NCBI GenBank assembly: GCA_009193035.1
Contig: SWDT01000085.1
Span: 1-64,000, forward strand
DNA from: Halicephalobus mephisto
Lineage: Eukaryota > Nematoda > Chromadorea > Rhabditida > Panagrolaimidae
DNA length: 64,000 bases
Direction: 5' to 3'
A program made the translations under genes and the position numbers. Shown one piece after another: positions 54,714 through 64,000 of the stretch. The notes under the pieces were generated by a model that was given only the letters and a program-made list of their open reading frames with translations, was not told where the DNA came from and ran no database searches. Every line of letters begins with the position of its first letter. Position 1 is the first letter of the stretch.

Positions 54714-56426
54714 TACTAGGTTTAAATTCTCTATTTGACTTTCTGGGAAATACTAAATATATCAGGAAATATCAATGTAGCAGTTGTGTAAAAAATTATT
54801 TCTATTATTTTCATTTTTTGCAAGATTTAAAGTATCTAATTACTTCATAAACATATCTACAGATAATTGACAACAGAAAAAAATCAGAAATCAGAAATTA
54901 CAGAAAATTGAGTTTTTGATTGAAGCTAAAAGTGAATTCATTTTGAAAAATTTTCCTCTAATTAAAATGTTGATTAATTTCAAAAAATAATTTTATTTTA
55001 AATATTTTTGAAAATTTTAGAATCCTAGATTTCAAATATTGGATTTTAAATTTTTTATTGGATTCGGAAGATTCCTACAAGATTATAGGAGGGTTTAAAA
55101 GCTTTCATGGGATTTTCGAAGGTTTTAAAAATCCCACTGAATTCTGAAATATTTTCGAAAAATTTTACAAAATTTATGATTTTAGAAATCTGAAATTCTG
55201 AAATGTTTTCAAAAAATTTTACAAAATTTATGATTTCAGAAGTCTGTGAAATTCTGAAATGTTTTAAAACTCCATTGGATTCTGAGAATTTTAAAGGAAT
55301 TTTAGTGTAAAAAATCGAAAAATTGAATTTGACTGAAATCCTGGGAACTACATTCGAAAACATTAGTGACCATTGGGCAGGGAACACATGAATTGATGCG
55401 AGAGAGAAAGTTGACCATTCAACAATGGTACTGAACAGCGACCTCGTCGTTTTACAGCGTATAGAACTAAGGAAGAAATTCCACGAACAAGAAAAGTTAG
55501 ATTTAACGTAATAAATGAATCTCAAAGGTCATGGAATAATATCGATGTCGGGAAGCTGAACGAGCATCATGTTCTTCGTCCTCACCGACTGAAATGGACA
55601 AAAATGGCGGTTTGTCCACCGGTAGAATGGTCCAAAATGGTACATACGCTTGGATAGACATGCTTCCGTACAGAAGACGGGGTTAGGCGTTGCGCACTGG
55701 TTTGCGGTTTTACATTCAGTCAGATCAAGACGAACAACCACAGATAAGGAAAGCCACAGTCGCGATTCATTCTGACTCGTTCTTTAAGAACGACAGAATG
55801 CGTAAATCCATTCATGAAAAATAAGAATTTTTGTACGATCTCAAATCCTTTGTAAAAATCTCATCCAATTATGTTATAATAAAAATTAAAAATAAATTTT
55901 TTTTTTGATTTAGAAATTGACTTTAAAAACTTTTATGATTCTGGAATGTCAAAATTTTTTGTAAAATTATAGTTTAATTTAAATAAAAATAAAAAGTAAA
56001 AAATTTTATAAAATTTTATAAAATTTTCTCGACATGAATTTCAATTTTAGGTATTTCAAAATTTTCCAAGATTCTAAGTTTTATAAAATTTTAAATACTT
56101 TAATGATTTTCTACAGAATTCTAAACAATTATTGAATTTTTGAGGTTTTTATAAAATTCCAAAAATTTCGAAATTTTCAAGAAATTCAAATTTTTTTAAA
56201 TTTTTAATAAAATTTTGAAGAATTTTAGAAATTTTTATAAAAATGTAAATACTTTAATTTTCTACAGAATTCTAGATAATTATTGAATTTTGGAGGTTTT
56301 TATAAAATTCCAAAAATTTTAATGAATTATAAGTTTTTAAAATTTTTAATAAAATTTCGGAAAAATTCAAGAATTTATGAGATTATTAAAGATTACGAAA
56401 TCTTCCCTTAGATTTTGAAGAATTAT
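54714..56426. other. AT-rich spacer with degenerate repeats
   Basis: 55010-55300 and 55900-56400 consist of degenerate AATTTT/GAATTC/AAATTTC repeats. 55380-55760 is more balanced in composition and contains a 70-codon minus frame (55529-55741) with four cysteines that I cannot support as a gene. Confidence 0.5.
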
Positions 56427-56715
56427 AGAAACTTCGAAATTCTATTTAATGTAAATTCTAAAATCCAAATTTCAAAAATGAAACAGAAATTTCCACTTTC
56501 GATTCAAATTTTGAAAGATTATAGAAACTTCGAAATTCTACTTAATGTAAATTCTAAAATTCGAATTTCAAAGATGAAACACAAATATCCATTTTCGATT
56601 CAAATTTTTAAGGATTATAGAAACTTTAAAATTCTACTTAATGTAAATTCTAAAATCCGAATTTCAAAGATGAAACACAAATGTCCATTTTCGCTTCAAA
56701 TGTTGCGACAATTGA
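56427..56715 (+). repeat. Three tandem copies of a 96-bp unit
   Basis: Units start at 56427, 56523 and 56619, each AGAAACTTCGAAATTCTA or a variant, and are 80-90% alike by eye. Because 96 is a multiple of three the frame stays open through all three, giving a repetitive YRNF...LNVNSKIRISKMKHK peptide. I read this as minisatellite DNA, not a proven gene. Confidence 0.9.
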
Positions 56716-57013
56716 CCGCTGGACACAAGAGAGAAAATTTGATAAAGTACACAAAAATGCCAAAATGGATTTTGACGGGGCATTTTGAATTCTTCCAAAA
56801 ACGGAAATAAGAAAAGAAATGAATCTTTCTGAATTTGAAAAAATCCCCGTCAACGGAGCTTCGAAACCAAAAAATATAAAAAATAACAAATGTTTGAAAA
56901 TCTGTCACAATTTTGAGTTCATTGAGAATCCAACTTTCGAACAAAATTTACGAGCTCCAAAAATGGAATATAATGCAAAAATTCAAGGACATCATCATCG
57001 AAAAATTGCGTTT
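56716..57013. other. Short spacer, nothing recognised
   Basis: A plus-strand open frame from 56819 runs antisense into the last exon of the next gene and is a shadow. Confidence 0.4.
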
Positions 57014-57836
57014 TTATTGGACATTTGCGGAGTTTTGTTTCGAGGCCTTCTTTACTTTGTGAATACGGTCAATAAACTTCCCGATTGCTGCTCGATCGGT
57101 TTTGTTTAATTGTAACTGTAAAATTCTTTATTAAAAAAAAATAAAAAATAATTACCTGTTTGAATGTGCCGACGACGAAGGTCTTCAACGCGGTCACATT
57201 GTGGGTTTCTGCGATGTTCATGATTTCGATCAAGTCTTCTGAAGACACTGAGTTGAAGTAATTTGTGATTGCTGGATGTACTTTTCTGCCTTTTAGTAAC
57301 ATCGGAATGAGGTTTTGGAGTAACTTTTTCAGCTTCGCCTTCTGGGCCGGATCCGCTTTGTCATATTTGCTTTTGATAAATTTCAGTTCTTTTGCAAAGT
57401 CGGCATTTTTCTGAAGTTTAGTGAAAACTTTGAGTTCTTCTGGAGTCAATGTTTGTGTGAATTCAGTCAAGCTGATCAAAGCTCCAGAATTCTCGGTGAA
57501 GAATTGTACAGTAGCATCTGCTTCTTTGGAGTTACAGACATCATTGATCTGTAAAAATAAACCAATTATTTAATATTTCGAAAGTCAAAGACATACCGTA
57601 GTCAAATAGAAGCCAATTAGATTCCCTCCGGAATCCACTATCGATTTTAGGTCTTTTTGGCCTTCGGGATCTGTCGCCAAAAATTTTTTAACTTTTTCCG
57701 TACAATGTTCCACTTTTGAAATATCTGATGTTGACTGGAAATTTAACAATTATAATTTTATAATTAATAAATAAACACTTACAGAAAGTGAAATAAAAAC
57801 AAAAATAAAATAAAAGAATTTAAACTTGCAGTCCAT
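57014..57836 (-). CDS. Small secreted helical protein
   Basis: Four minus-strand exons, 57783-57836, 57597-57734, 57156-57548 and 57014-57115, all with GT...AG borders and matching phase; 228 residues. MDCKFKFFYFIFVFISLS is a signal peptide. The mature protein is lysine-rich and helical, with two or three cysteines (VEHCTEKVKKFL, INDVCNSKEA) and segments such as TQTLTPEELKVFTKLQKNAD and LKKLLQNLIPMLLKGRKVHP. The general look (secreted, helical, lysine-rich, about 20-25 kDa) recalls nematode secreted lipid-binding families such as FAR or SXP/RAL-2, but I do not see a diagnostic motif. Each intron is 45-50 nt. Confidence 0.75.
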
Positions 57837-59879
57837 AATTCCAAATGGAATCAATCAACTCAATAAACTGGCTTCAATAATCTCACGGGATTCGGTAATC
57901 CCTGGGTAATCGATAGTTGTGTAAATCACACGATTATAAAAATCGCAAATAAGTTTTATTTCAAAATTATTCCAAAAAAATTAAAATTTAAAATCTTGGT
58001 TCAAATGACGAAACTTGGAAATTACTATACTCGTCCTAAATGTACAATATTACTATTTAGCTATTAATAAATAATTTGAAATAATTTAAAAAATTAAAAA
58101 CAGCATAATTAATATTTAAATATCTCTTTGCGCGGGAAACTTTGGCAATCTGTTCCAGTGAGTTGTTCATTTTTCACAAGGAGTGCCAGTTAAGCCAATT
58201 ATTTCTTTTCGGAGAGTGCGGACCAGTCGAAGTAAATTTTTTAACTGATCTCGATTTTCACTTAATTTTTTATGAAAATCTCTTGTAAATTCGTTTTTTG
58301 GAATATTTCCACCAAAATTCCAACACTTTATGGATCACCGTATACTACAGCGCTTTTGTCTATTTCTGGACGAATTCAAAGAAGAAGCTTTAGATAAGAA
58401 ACATCAGAACTCCTTAGGAATGCACTTGCCGTGACCGCCAGAACTTCAGTGAAGATGCCCTGTAGCCCAAGTCCACGTCATTCTGCCGGTACTAGAGCAA
58501 AATGAAGGAATTATAAATTATATAAATTACCAGATCCTCGTGGAAAAGTACATTCAATCTAAGGACAGTATTTACGGATAGTAAGTGGACAGAGTTGTAG
58601 CGAATACAGTACATATGAACAGAGGAGTGGATCAGACAAGACTGAAGATTTAGAGTTTTTATATTCTACTACGGACAGCTAGGGATTGAGGATAACCGTA
58701 CCCTGGGACGTGCAGTCCTCGTGTTGCTCCGGATTCACAGATTTCAAGATAAACTTCCCAACAATCTATAAATTAAACAATATAAAAAATCTCATTAATA
58801 AAAAATCAAAAAAAAAAGTTTTTAAAATTTTATTTTTTATTGAATTTTAGTTTTTTCTCATAATGAAAGCCGAAAAAACGATGTTGACTTTTGTTTAATT
58901 TATAAATCAAGGTAATAATTCTTGCTCATGTGCTAGAATGACGCCTCGTTAGATTTCAGTTGATCAATCTCCCAACCGAGCTTATTGTCTCAAATTAAGC
59001 TGACAAGATTAATGAGTTAATCGCCGTTTGGCTATCTTCAAGAAAGCCAAACAGACGGATAAGATCAATGTTGAGTTGTTGGCGTCAGTTTGAGTTCCTT
59101 CGATGTTTCCTTAAAAACACCTGTTTGGATTAAATTTTAGATATTTTGATTAAATTCGTCTTCTACAATGTGGAAATCTTTGAAAAATAAATTTGGCGTT
59201 TTTCTGAACGCAGGTGGGAGACATTTGAAAACTTGAATTCAAATTTTCCATTGTCATTCTTTATATTCTTTTAAAATTGTCGAATTCGTTTGGTCCATTT
59301 GGCAAGATTTAGAAACGGTTTAAATCCGTTGAATCGTAATAGGCATGTGGCTTGGATCCGTTCGGCGAAGGTTTTCCATCTGCTTAAAGTCGCTGAAATT
59401 TAAAAACATTATTTGGTCTTATTTCGTGATTCTATTTGTTCAAAACGTTGTAATTGATTTAATAAAATTCTTTATTCTTATTTTATTAGTTTTCTTTCGG
59501 CTTCTTGAATAAAATTTTCCGCGCTAGAATTTCGAAAGTAACGTTTTGAAAAGTTTTATTTGAAAGAAGGTTTAGCGATCGTCGGGTTCAACTTCGAGCA
59601 CATCTCGTTCATGTAAGTGAACTCTAGAAGTGGACAGGAAAGTCGTACTCTTTTACGACCAATTTATTCAAGTATCTTCATCCATTTTTTACAGTACCGG
59701 AGCTCAAGAGTCTTGAGACCGTTATTGTTCGTTAATTGTTAAAAATGAATATACTCCATTTTTTAGTTCGATTTTGATTACAGTAGTTTTTTAGGATGTC
59801 CAAAAATCTATAATCTCGATTATTTATTGATTATAAAAATTATTTTAAATTATTATTCTTAATTCTCATATTTCGATTC
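57837..59879. other. Intergenic, no gene recognised
   Basis: Mixed AT-rich DNA. 58330-58520 and 58680-58760 are GC-richer without an open frame. 59026-59052 is a hairpin (GTTTGGCT paired with AGCCAAAC around TCTTCAAGA). Confidence 0.45.
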
Positions 59880-60245
59880 ATTTTTATAATATCTAAATTC
59901 AAAAATGTTTTTCTTGATTACTGTATGTTAATTTTGAAAATTAAATTATAATTTTTTTAATTTAATTTAATTATTATTTTTATAATATCAAAACTGAATA
60001 ATATTTATTTCTGACTACTGTATGTTGATTTTGAAAATTAAATTATAATTTTTTTAAATTTAATTTAATTTTGATTTTTATGATATCTAAATTCAAAAAT
60101 GTTTTTCTTGATTACTGTATGTTAATTTTGAAAATTAAATTTTGATTTTTATGATATCAAAACTGAATAATATTTATTTTTAATTATTGTATGTTGATTT
60201 TGAAAATTAAATTTTGATTTATTTTTAATTTAATTTAATTTTGAT
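59880..60245 (+). repeat. Tandem repeat of about 70-100 bp units
   Basis: Four irregular copies of a unit containing ACTGTATGTTAATTTTGAAA followed by TAATTTAATTTAATT and ATATCAAAACTGAATAATAT or ATATCTAAATTCAAAAATGT. Starts near 59920, 60016, 60115 and 60185. Confidence 0.85.
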
Positions 60246-60951
60246 TTTTTATTGATTTTTACAGTACTCAAGTTGAAAAGCCCCAAACCTCGGTTATTGC
60301 TTGTTAATTGGAAGGATTAGATCGTAACCCACTGTTTACTTTTAATTTCGGTCATCTACAATATTTACAATCAAATCGGGCCTTAGTCTGGTTGTAAACT
60401 CGTTTTTTGGTCTCCTGCCGTTCGAAAGGGCACTTTTATGAATCAAAGAAGATTCACTTTTCCCACGATTTTGCATTTTTTGGTTCCAGATAATGCAAAA
60501 TTTTCAATTGAGTATTCCTACTTTAAACATTTTTTTCTAAAGAGATTTTATTAAATTTTGGTGGAAATCAATGGGAGGCAAATTTAGTCATGTTCATTCC
60601 TTCGCATTTGTCGCCTTCTCGATGGGATTTTTCGAGCTTCTTATTCATGGCTTTTTCTTTGAAAAAAAATTTTTTCAACAACACTTGAAAATTTATATGA
60701 TTTAAAATGTCAAAAGTGTTTCTACTTTAGGGAATTCTGTTGATCGCGCAAAAGTTTCTATTTTTGAAAAAATGTCATTTTTCATATTTTTTTACCCAAG
60801 TTGAGACAACCCAAAATTCAGCAATATATTCAACTTTGTCAACCCAGAGTTGTCAACATTTGGGTTTTTTCTTGCCAGATTTTCCCGGGTGACTTTTGGA
60901 CTACAATTGACACCCTTGGTTCATCGGGCTTTTGTGTCCTATTGTCTGTGT
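60246..60951. other. Intergenic, nothing recognised
   Basis: AT-rich. A frame at 60801-61016 on plus overlaps the minus coding-like block described next. Confidence 0.4.
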
Positions 60952-63010
60952 TCATGAATCCGTCAATTTCCCCTTGGCATGCTTCAATTTTTCATCGGCT
61001 TTTTGTTCCCCAATGACGAGCCGATCGGTTTTGACCTCTATTTTCCATTTCTTTGTCCATAAAGTTTGTTCATTGAGCGAGAACTGCAAAGTTTGCCTTT
61101 CTTGACCGGTCAAGAAAAGCACCTTTATCAAATCATGTCCTAAGCCGAGAACATAGATCATCTTTTTTTTCTTTTTCTTCGCTTAATAGAATTTTTTAAA
61201 TTTATTTCGTAATAAACCGGCCTTGTAAAAGAGGATTAAATTGAATATATTGCAAAAAGTACTCAATATCACTGGGAAAGTTGATATATCGTTCCTCAAC
61301 TCTCAAATCTGGTTTCTTCGAACATACGTTTGTTCTTCTCGCTTAATTCGACTCTCAATGGCAAAGAAAGGAGTTCCCGTGATAATCAGGGATTTTCATG
61401 GTGAAAATTGAATTTACTTTTTAGGTTATTTTTTTCTAAATTTAACTTACATCGATGAAATGTCCAATTTTTTGATTTTCGAAAATCTTTGTGAAAATTA
61501 AATTCAATTTTTTTTATTATTTTTAAAATTTAAATCATATTTATGAAATGTTTTATTTTTTGTTTTTCAGGAATTTTCGTTTTGAGATTCGATTTCACTT
61601 TAATTTTTTAACTGTTTTTCCTAATTTGACTTACATAGGTAAAATATCCATTTCTTTGTTTTTTCGGGAATTTCCATGATGAAAATTAATTTCGTTTTAT
61701 TTTTAAAATACTTTTTTTTCATTTTTATTCAAATTAATAAAAATTGGTTTTATGGTCTTCAGGGATTTCCGTTGTGAGAGTTGATTTCAATGTTTTCTTA
61801 TATAATTTCTTCCTAATTTTAATTCACCTCGTCAGAAGATATTGTAGCGAAATAGGGACATATTTAATGTGGAAAATAGGACGAGTTCGAGTGCTGCTGG
61901 CCCCTGCGGATTTCTAAGGCCAAAGTGTGACCCTAAGGATCAGTAGCAAGCCCGCTTTCGCCACACCCAACGGTTTGCCAGAACTTCCGGATACTTGCGG
62001 ATTTGGAAAGTTCCGTCAAGCTCGATAACTGGGTCCCTTTTATCTTTTTATCTTTTTTAATTTTAATTTCGCTGTTAAATCAACAAATTTTCACGATTTT
62101 TAAAAACTTTCGTGGTGAGAGTTTACTTCGATATGTATCTGGAAAAGTGTCATTTCGTCAACCTCGATTTCATTAAAGAACTTTGAAAATCCGGAATGAA
62201 GGCCTAGTGGTGTTGACTTGTCACATTTTGAACTATGTTTAACGTTATTGTTTCTTGTTTGTACACAGCGAAAGTCGTTATTGCCATCATCGGCTTTCAA
62301 TCGTTTCTTCTCAACAAATGGCAACAACTTTGGGACTTTTCTCGCTCCTTTTCGACCTCCGCGTGCTTTGGTCCGGTTTTGGAGGTCTTGAAAACAAATA
62401 ACGAGTGAAGGAGTCTCACTTTTAGCTTTTCGTTCTTTAACGAGCCGATATCGGACTCGTCTTATAAGTACTTTTTTCTTTACTGCCACACTTTGATTTA
62501 GTTCGTTTTCCGAAAGATCAGTCATCCATGAAAGTTCAGAGTGGCTTTTGTTCACAGCATATGTGGCGTAATTTTCTCGCAAATGAGCCTTCTCTCGAGT
62601 AATGGGATGAACACGACCAGTTACCCTCATTATGGCACTTTGCCGATCGGGAGAACAATCTGGAATTTCGCACTATGTCCATATTTGGTTTTCATTCATG
62701 TGCCATATGGCGCCAAGATTCCTTTGTATACCCGTCCTGCAATCATTTCTTGCTCTTTTGCTAAATAAGACTCACATTCTAATTCTTTGTTCAAATCAAA
62801 ATGCTCAAGTGTCTTGAAGTTGAAAAAAACGACTGATCCAATTCTATTTTTAAACAAGATTGGTTTTTTCTTACGGTCATTATATCGTTCTCTCAGGCGA
62901 AACTAATTGAAACAGATCAGTTTTTCCGCGGTCACAAAAAGTCAAGGATTTAACCCTTCTTCGAGGTTTATACGTACTTTGCCTTTAATTCCATGTTCGA
63001 CGATTTCCTT
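60952..63010 (-). pseudogene. Broken coding sequence, possibly S1-domain protein
   Basis: Minus-strand blocks read as protein but in several frames: VPLKEIVEHGIKGKVRINLE near 62990, KKKPILFKNRIGSVVFFNFK near 62850, AKEQEMIAGRVYKGILAPYG near 62730, the 176-codon frame 62100-62630 (basic, with VLIRRVRYRLVKERKAKS), VIELDGTFQIRKYPEVLANR near 62010, and LIKVLFLTGQERQTLQFSLN near 61110. The last, and the GRVYKGILAPYG block, resemble pieces of S1 RNA-binding domains as in RRP5/PDCD11, but that is a weak impression. Stops and frame changes separate the blocks and I could not join them by good splice sites. It could be a pseudogene, or a real multi-exon gene that I failed to assemble. Confidence 0.4.
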
Positions 63011-63049
63011 CAATGGAACGCTGGAATTTTCAGCACTATACTTTCGTAG

Positions 63050-63470
63050 AAATTTTTTGGGATTTTCTAAAATCTTATTCGAAATTTTAAAACGTAAAAA
63101 ATTTCTAGAATTTTCTAAAATCTTATTCGAAATTTTAAAACAAAAAATTTTCGAAAATTTTCTAAAATCTTATTCGAAATTTGAAAATATTAAAAATTTT
63201 CGAAAATTTTCTAAAATTATATTCGAAATTTTAAAACATAAAAAATTTTATTCAAAGTTTTAAAACATAAAAAATTTTCGAAAATTTTGTAAAATCTTAT
63301 TCGAAATTTGAAAATATTAAAAATTTTCGAAAATTTTAAAAAATTTTATTCGAAATTTTAAAACATAAAAAATTTCTATAATTTTAAAAAATTATATTCG
63401 AAATTTTAAAACATAAAAAATTTTCGAAAATTTTGTAAAATTTTACTTTTTCTAAGTTCTATAACCTAAA
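63050..63470. repeat. Degenerate AT tandem repeat
   Basis: Seven or so units of about 50 bp built on ATTTTCTAAAATCTTATTCG then AAATTTTAAAACATAAAAAA, with substitutions and length changes. Confidence 0.9.
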
Positions 63471-63783
63471 AATTTTTAATATTTAAATTTTAAATCGTAA
63501 TTTTTGGATTTTTGAAATTTTGTAGAAATTCGTGTCGAGATAATTGTGTAAAAAGTTTATTTTTGTAATAATATGATTTTTTTTAATAAATTAAATTTTT
63601 TAGGAACGATTTTCGAAAATATAAAAAATTTTAACAATCCCAATTTTTGAAGAAATTGTGGAAAAATCTAATCAAGAAATGTTGATGAATTTCGCAGTTC
63701 CGGAAAGCTGAATCAGCCGGGCCATGCCGCTAAACTGTGACTGTACCGCTCGTCAATCCATGATCTCCACCAGCACCAATGGA
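63471..63783. other. Spacer, nothing recognised
   Basis: AT-rich DNA between two repeats. A short GC-richer patch at 63700-63780 has no assigned function. Confidence 0.4.
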
Positions 63784-63895
63784 TGTGAGTTTTATTTTTA
63801 TCATTATTTTTATCATTATTTTTATTATTATTTTTATCGTTATTTTTATTATTATTTTTATTATTATTTTTGTCATTATTTTTGGCATTATTTTT
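63784..63895. repeat. TTATTT(TTA/TCA) microsatellite
   Basis: Runs of TTATTTTTATCA and TTATTTTTATTA, period 12 bp, about nine copies. The asparagine/lysine and tyrosine/phenylalanine open frames across it are composition artefacts. Confidence 0.95.
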
Positions 63896-64000
63896 CTGCC
63901 TTCTGGAGACCCCATGTGATGGGTAATTTTTCTTGTCAACACTGAGGAGTAACATCGATCAAGCTCATTTCCATAGCTCTTTATTCATGCGGAAACAGAA

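Noticed and set aside
55529..55741. 70-codon minus frame with four cysteines
   Set aside because: Cysteine spacing matches no family I know, and no signal peptide or neighbouring exon was found.
56415..56810. 131-codon plus frame over the 96-bp repeats
   Set aside because: It stays open only because the repeat unit is a multiple of three; most likely minisatellite.
59026..59052. microRNA precursor
   Set aside because: The stem is only about 12 bp, too short for a miRNA precursor.
63713..63955. Asparagine/lysine-rich and tyrosine-rich frames at the right end
   Set aside because: They are translations of a 12-bp microsatellite.
1..64000. tRNA genes and CRISPR arrays
   Set aside because: I looked for T-loop and anticodon-stem patterns and for evenly spaced repeats with unique spacers, and found none. 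The tandem arrays here have no spacers of that kind.

Overview
The window reads as nuclear DNA of a nematode. Grounds: an AT-rich genome with many short (about 45-60 nt) GT...AG introns; a 5S rRNA gene whose core closely resembles nematode 5S; a nematode-type serpentine receptor; and, around 38-42 kb, a close same-strand cluster of GDI, COQ3, NDUFA6 and BRK1 genes. From memory, C. elegans has gdi-1, coq-3 and nuo-3 side by side. I cannot name the species. All multi-exon models were built by hand from splice signals and phase; none was checked by a search.

Layout. 1-7.7 kb: a single 5S rRNA gene in decayed sequence with at least two diverged remnants of one unrecognised gene family, in opposite orientations. 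7.8-10 kb: a two-exon gene for a protein with an unrecognised N-terminal half, a possible N-myristoylation signal and an HSP70-type ATPase domain without a substrate-binding domain. 11.9-22.7 kb: three related multi-exon genes joining a ubiquitin-like N-terminus to a divergent PI3K/PI4K- or APH-like kinase fold. Copy B looks intact, copy A has a frameshift and copy C has an unresolved junction. They are interleaved with broken pieces of a Polinton/Maverick-type element (protease, protein-primed DNA polymerase, packaging ATPase, structural protein). Arms of about 0.87 kb in inverted orientation (15956-16835 and 25978-26836) enclose copies B and C plus an unrecognised four-exon gene. The arms themselves carry exons of another unrecognised gene.

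27-31 kb: repeats, a seven-transmembrane receptor, and a gene resembling complex I subunit NDUFV3. 32.8-38 kb: a nine-exon tyrosinase, then about 100 bp later a Ly6-like GPI-anchored protein. 38.2-42.2 kb: the likely operon BRK1, NDUFA6, COQ3, GDI on the minus strand; BRK1 and NDUFA6 are one base apart. 42.8-45.5 kb: INPP4-type phosphoinositide 4-phosphatase, divergent from the operon. 46.9-48.2 kb: BBS5, with an X-box-like site upstream and an intron built of palindromic repeats. 49-53.3 kb: integrin alpha. 57-57.8 kb: a small secreted helical protein. The remaining right-hand 6 kb is AT-rich tandem repeats and coding-like but broken sequence.

The single-copy genes serve ordinary cell biology: vesicle traffic, mitochondrial respiration and ubiquinone, actin/WAVE, phosphoinositides, cilia and adhesion. 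The 12-27 kb stretch is the accessory, rearranged part and holds most of what looks new.
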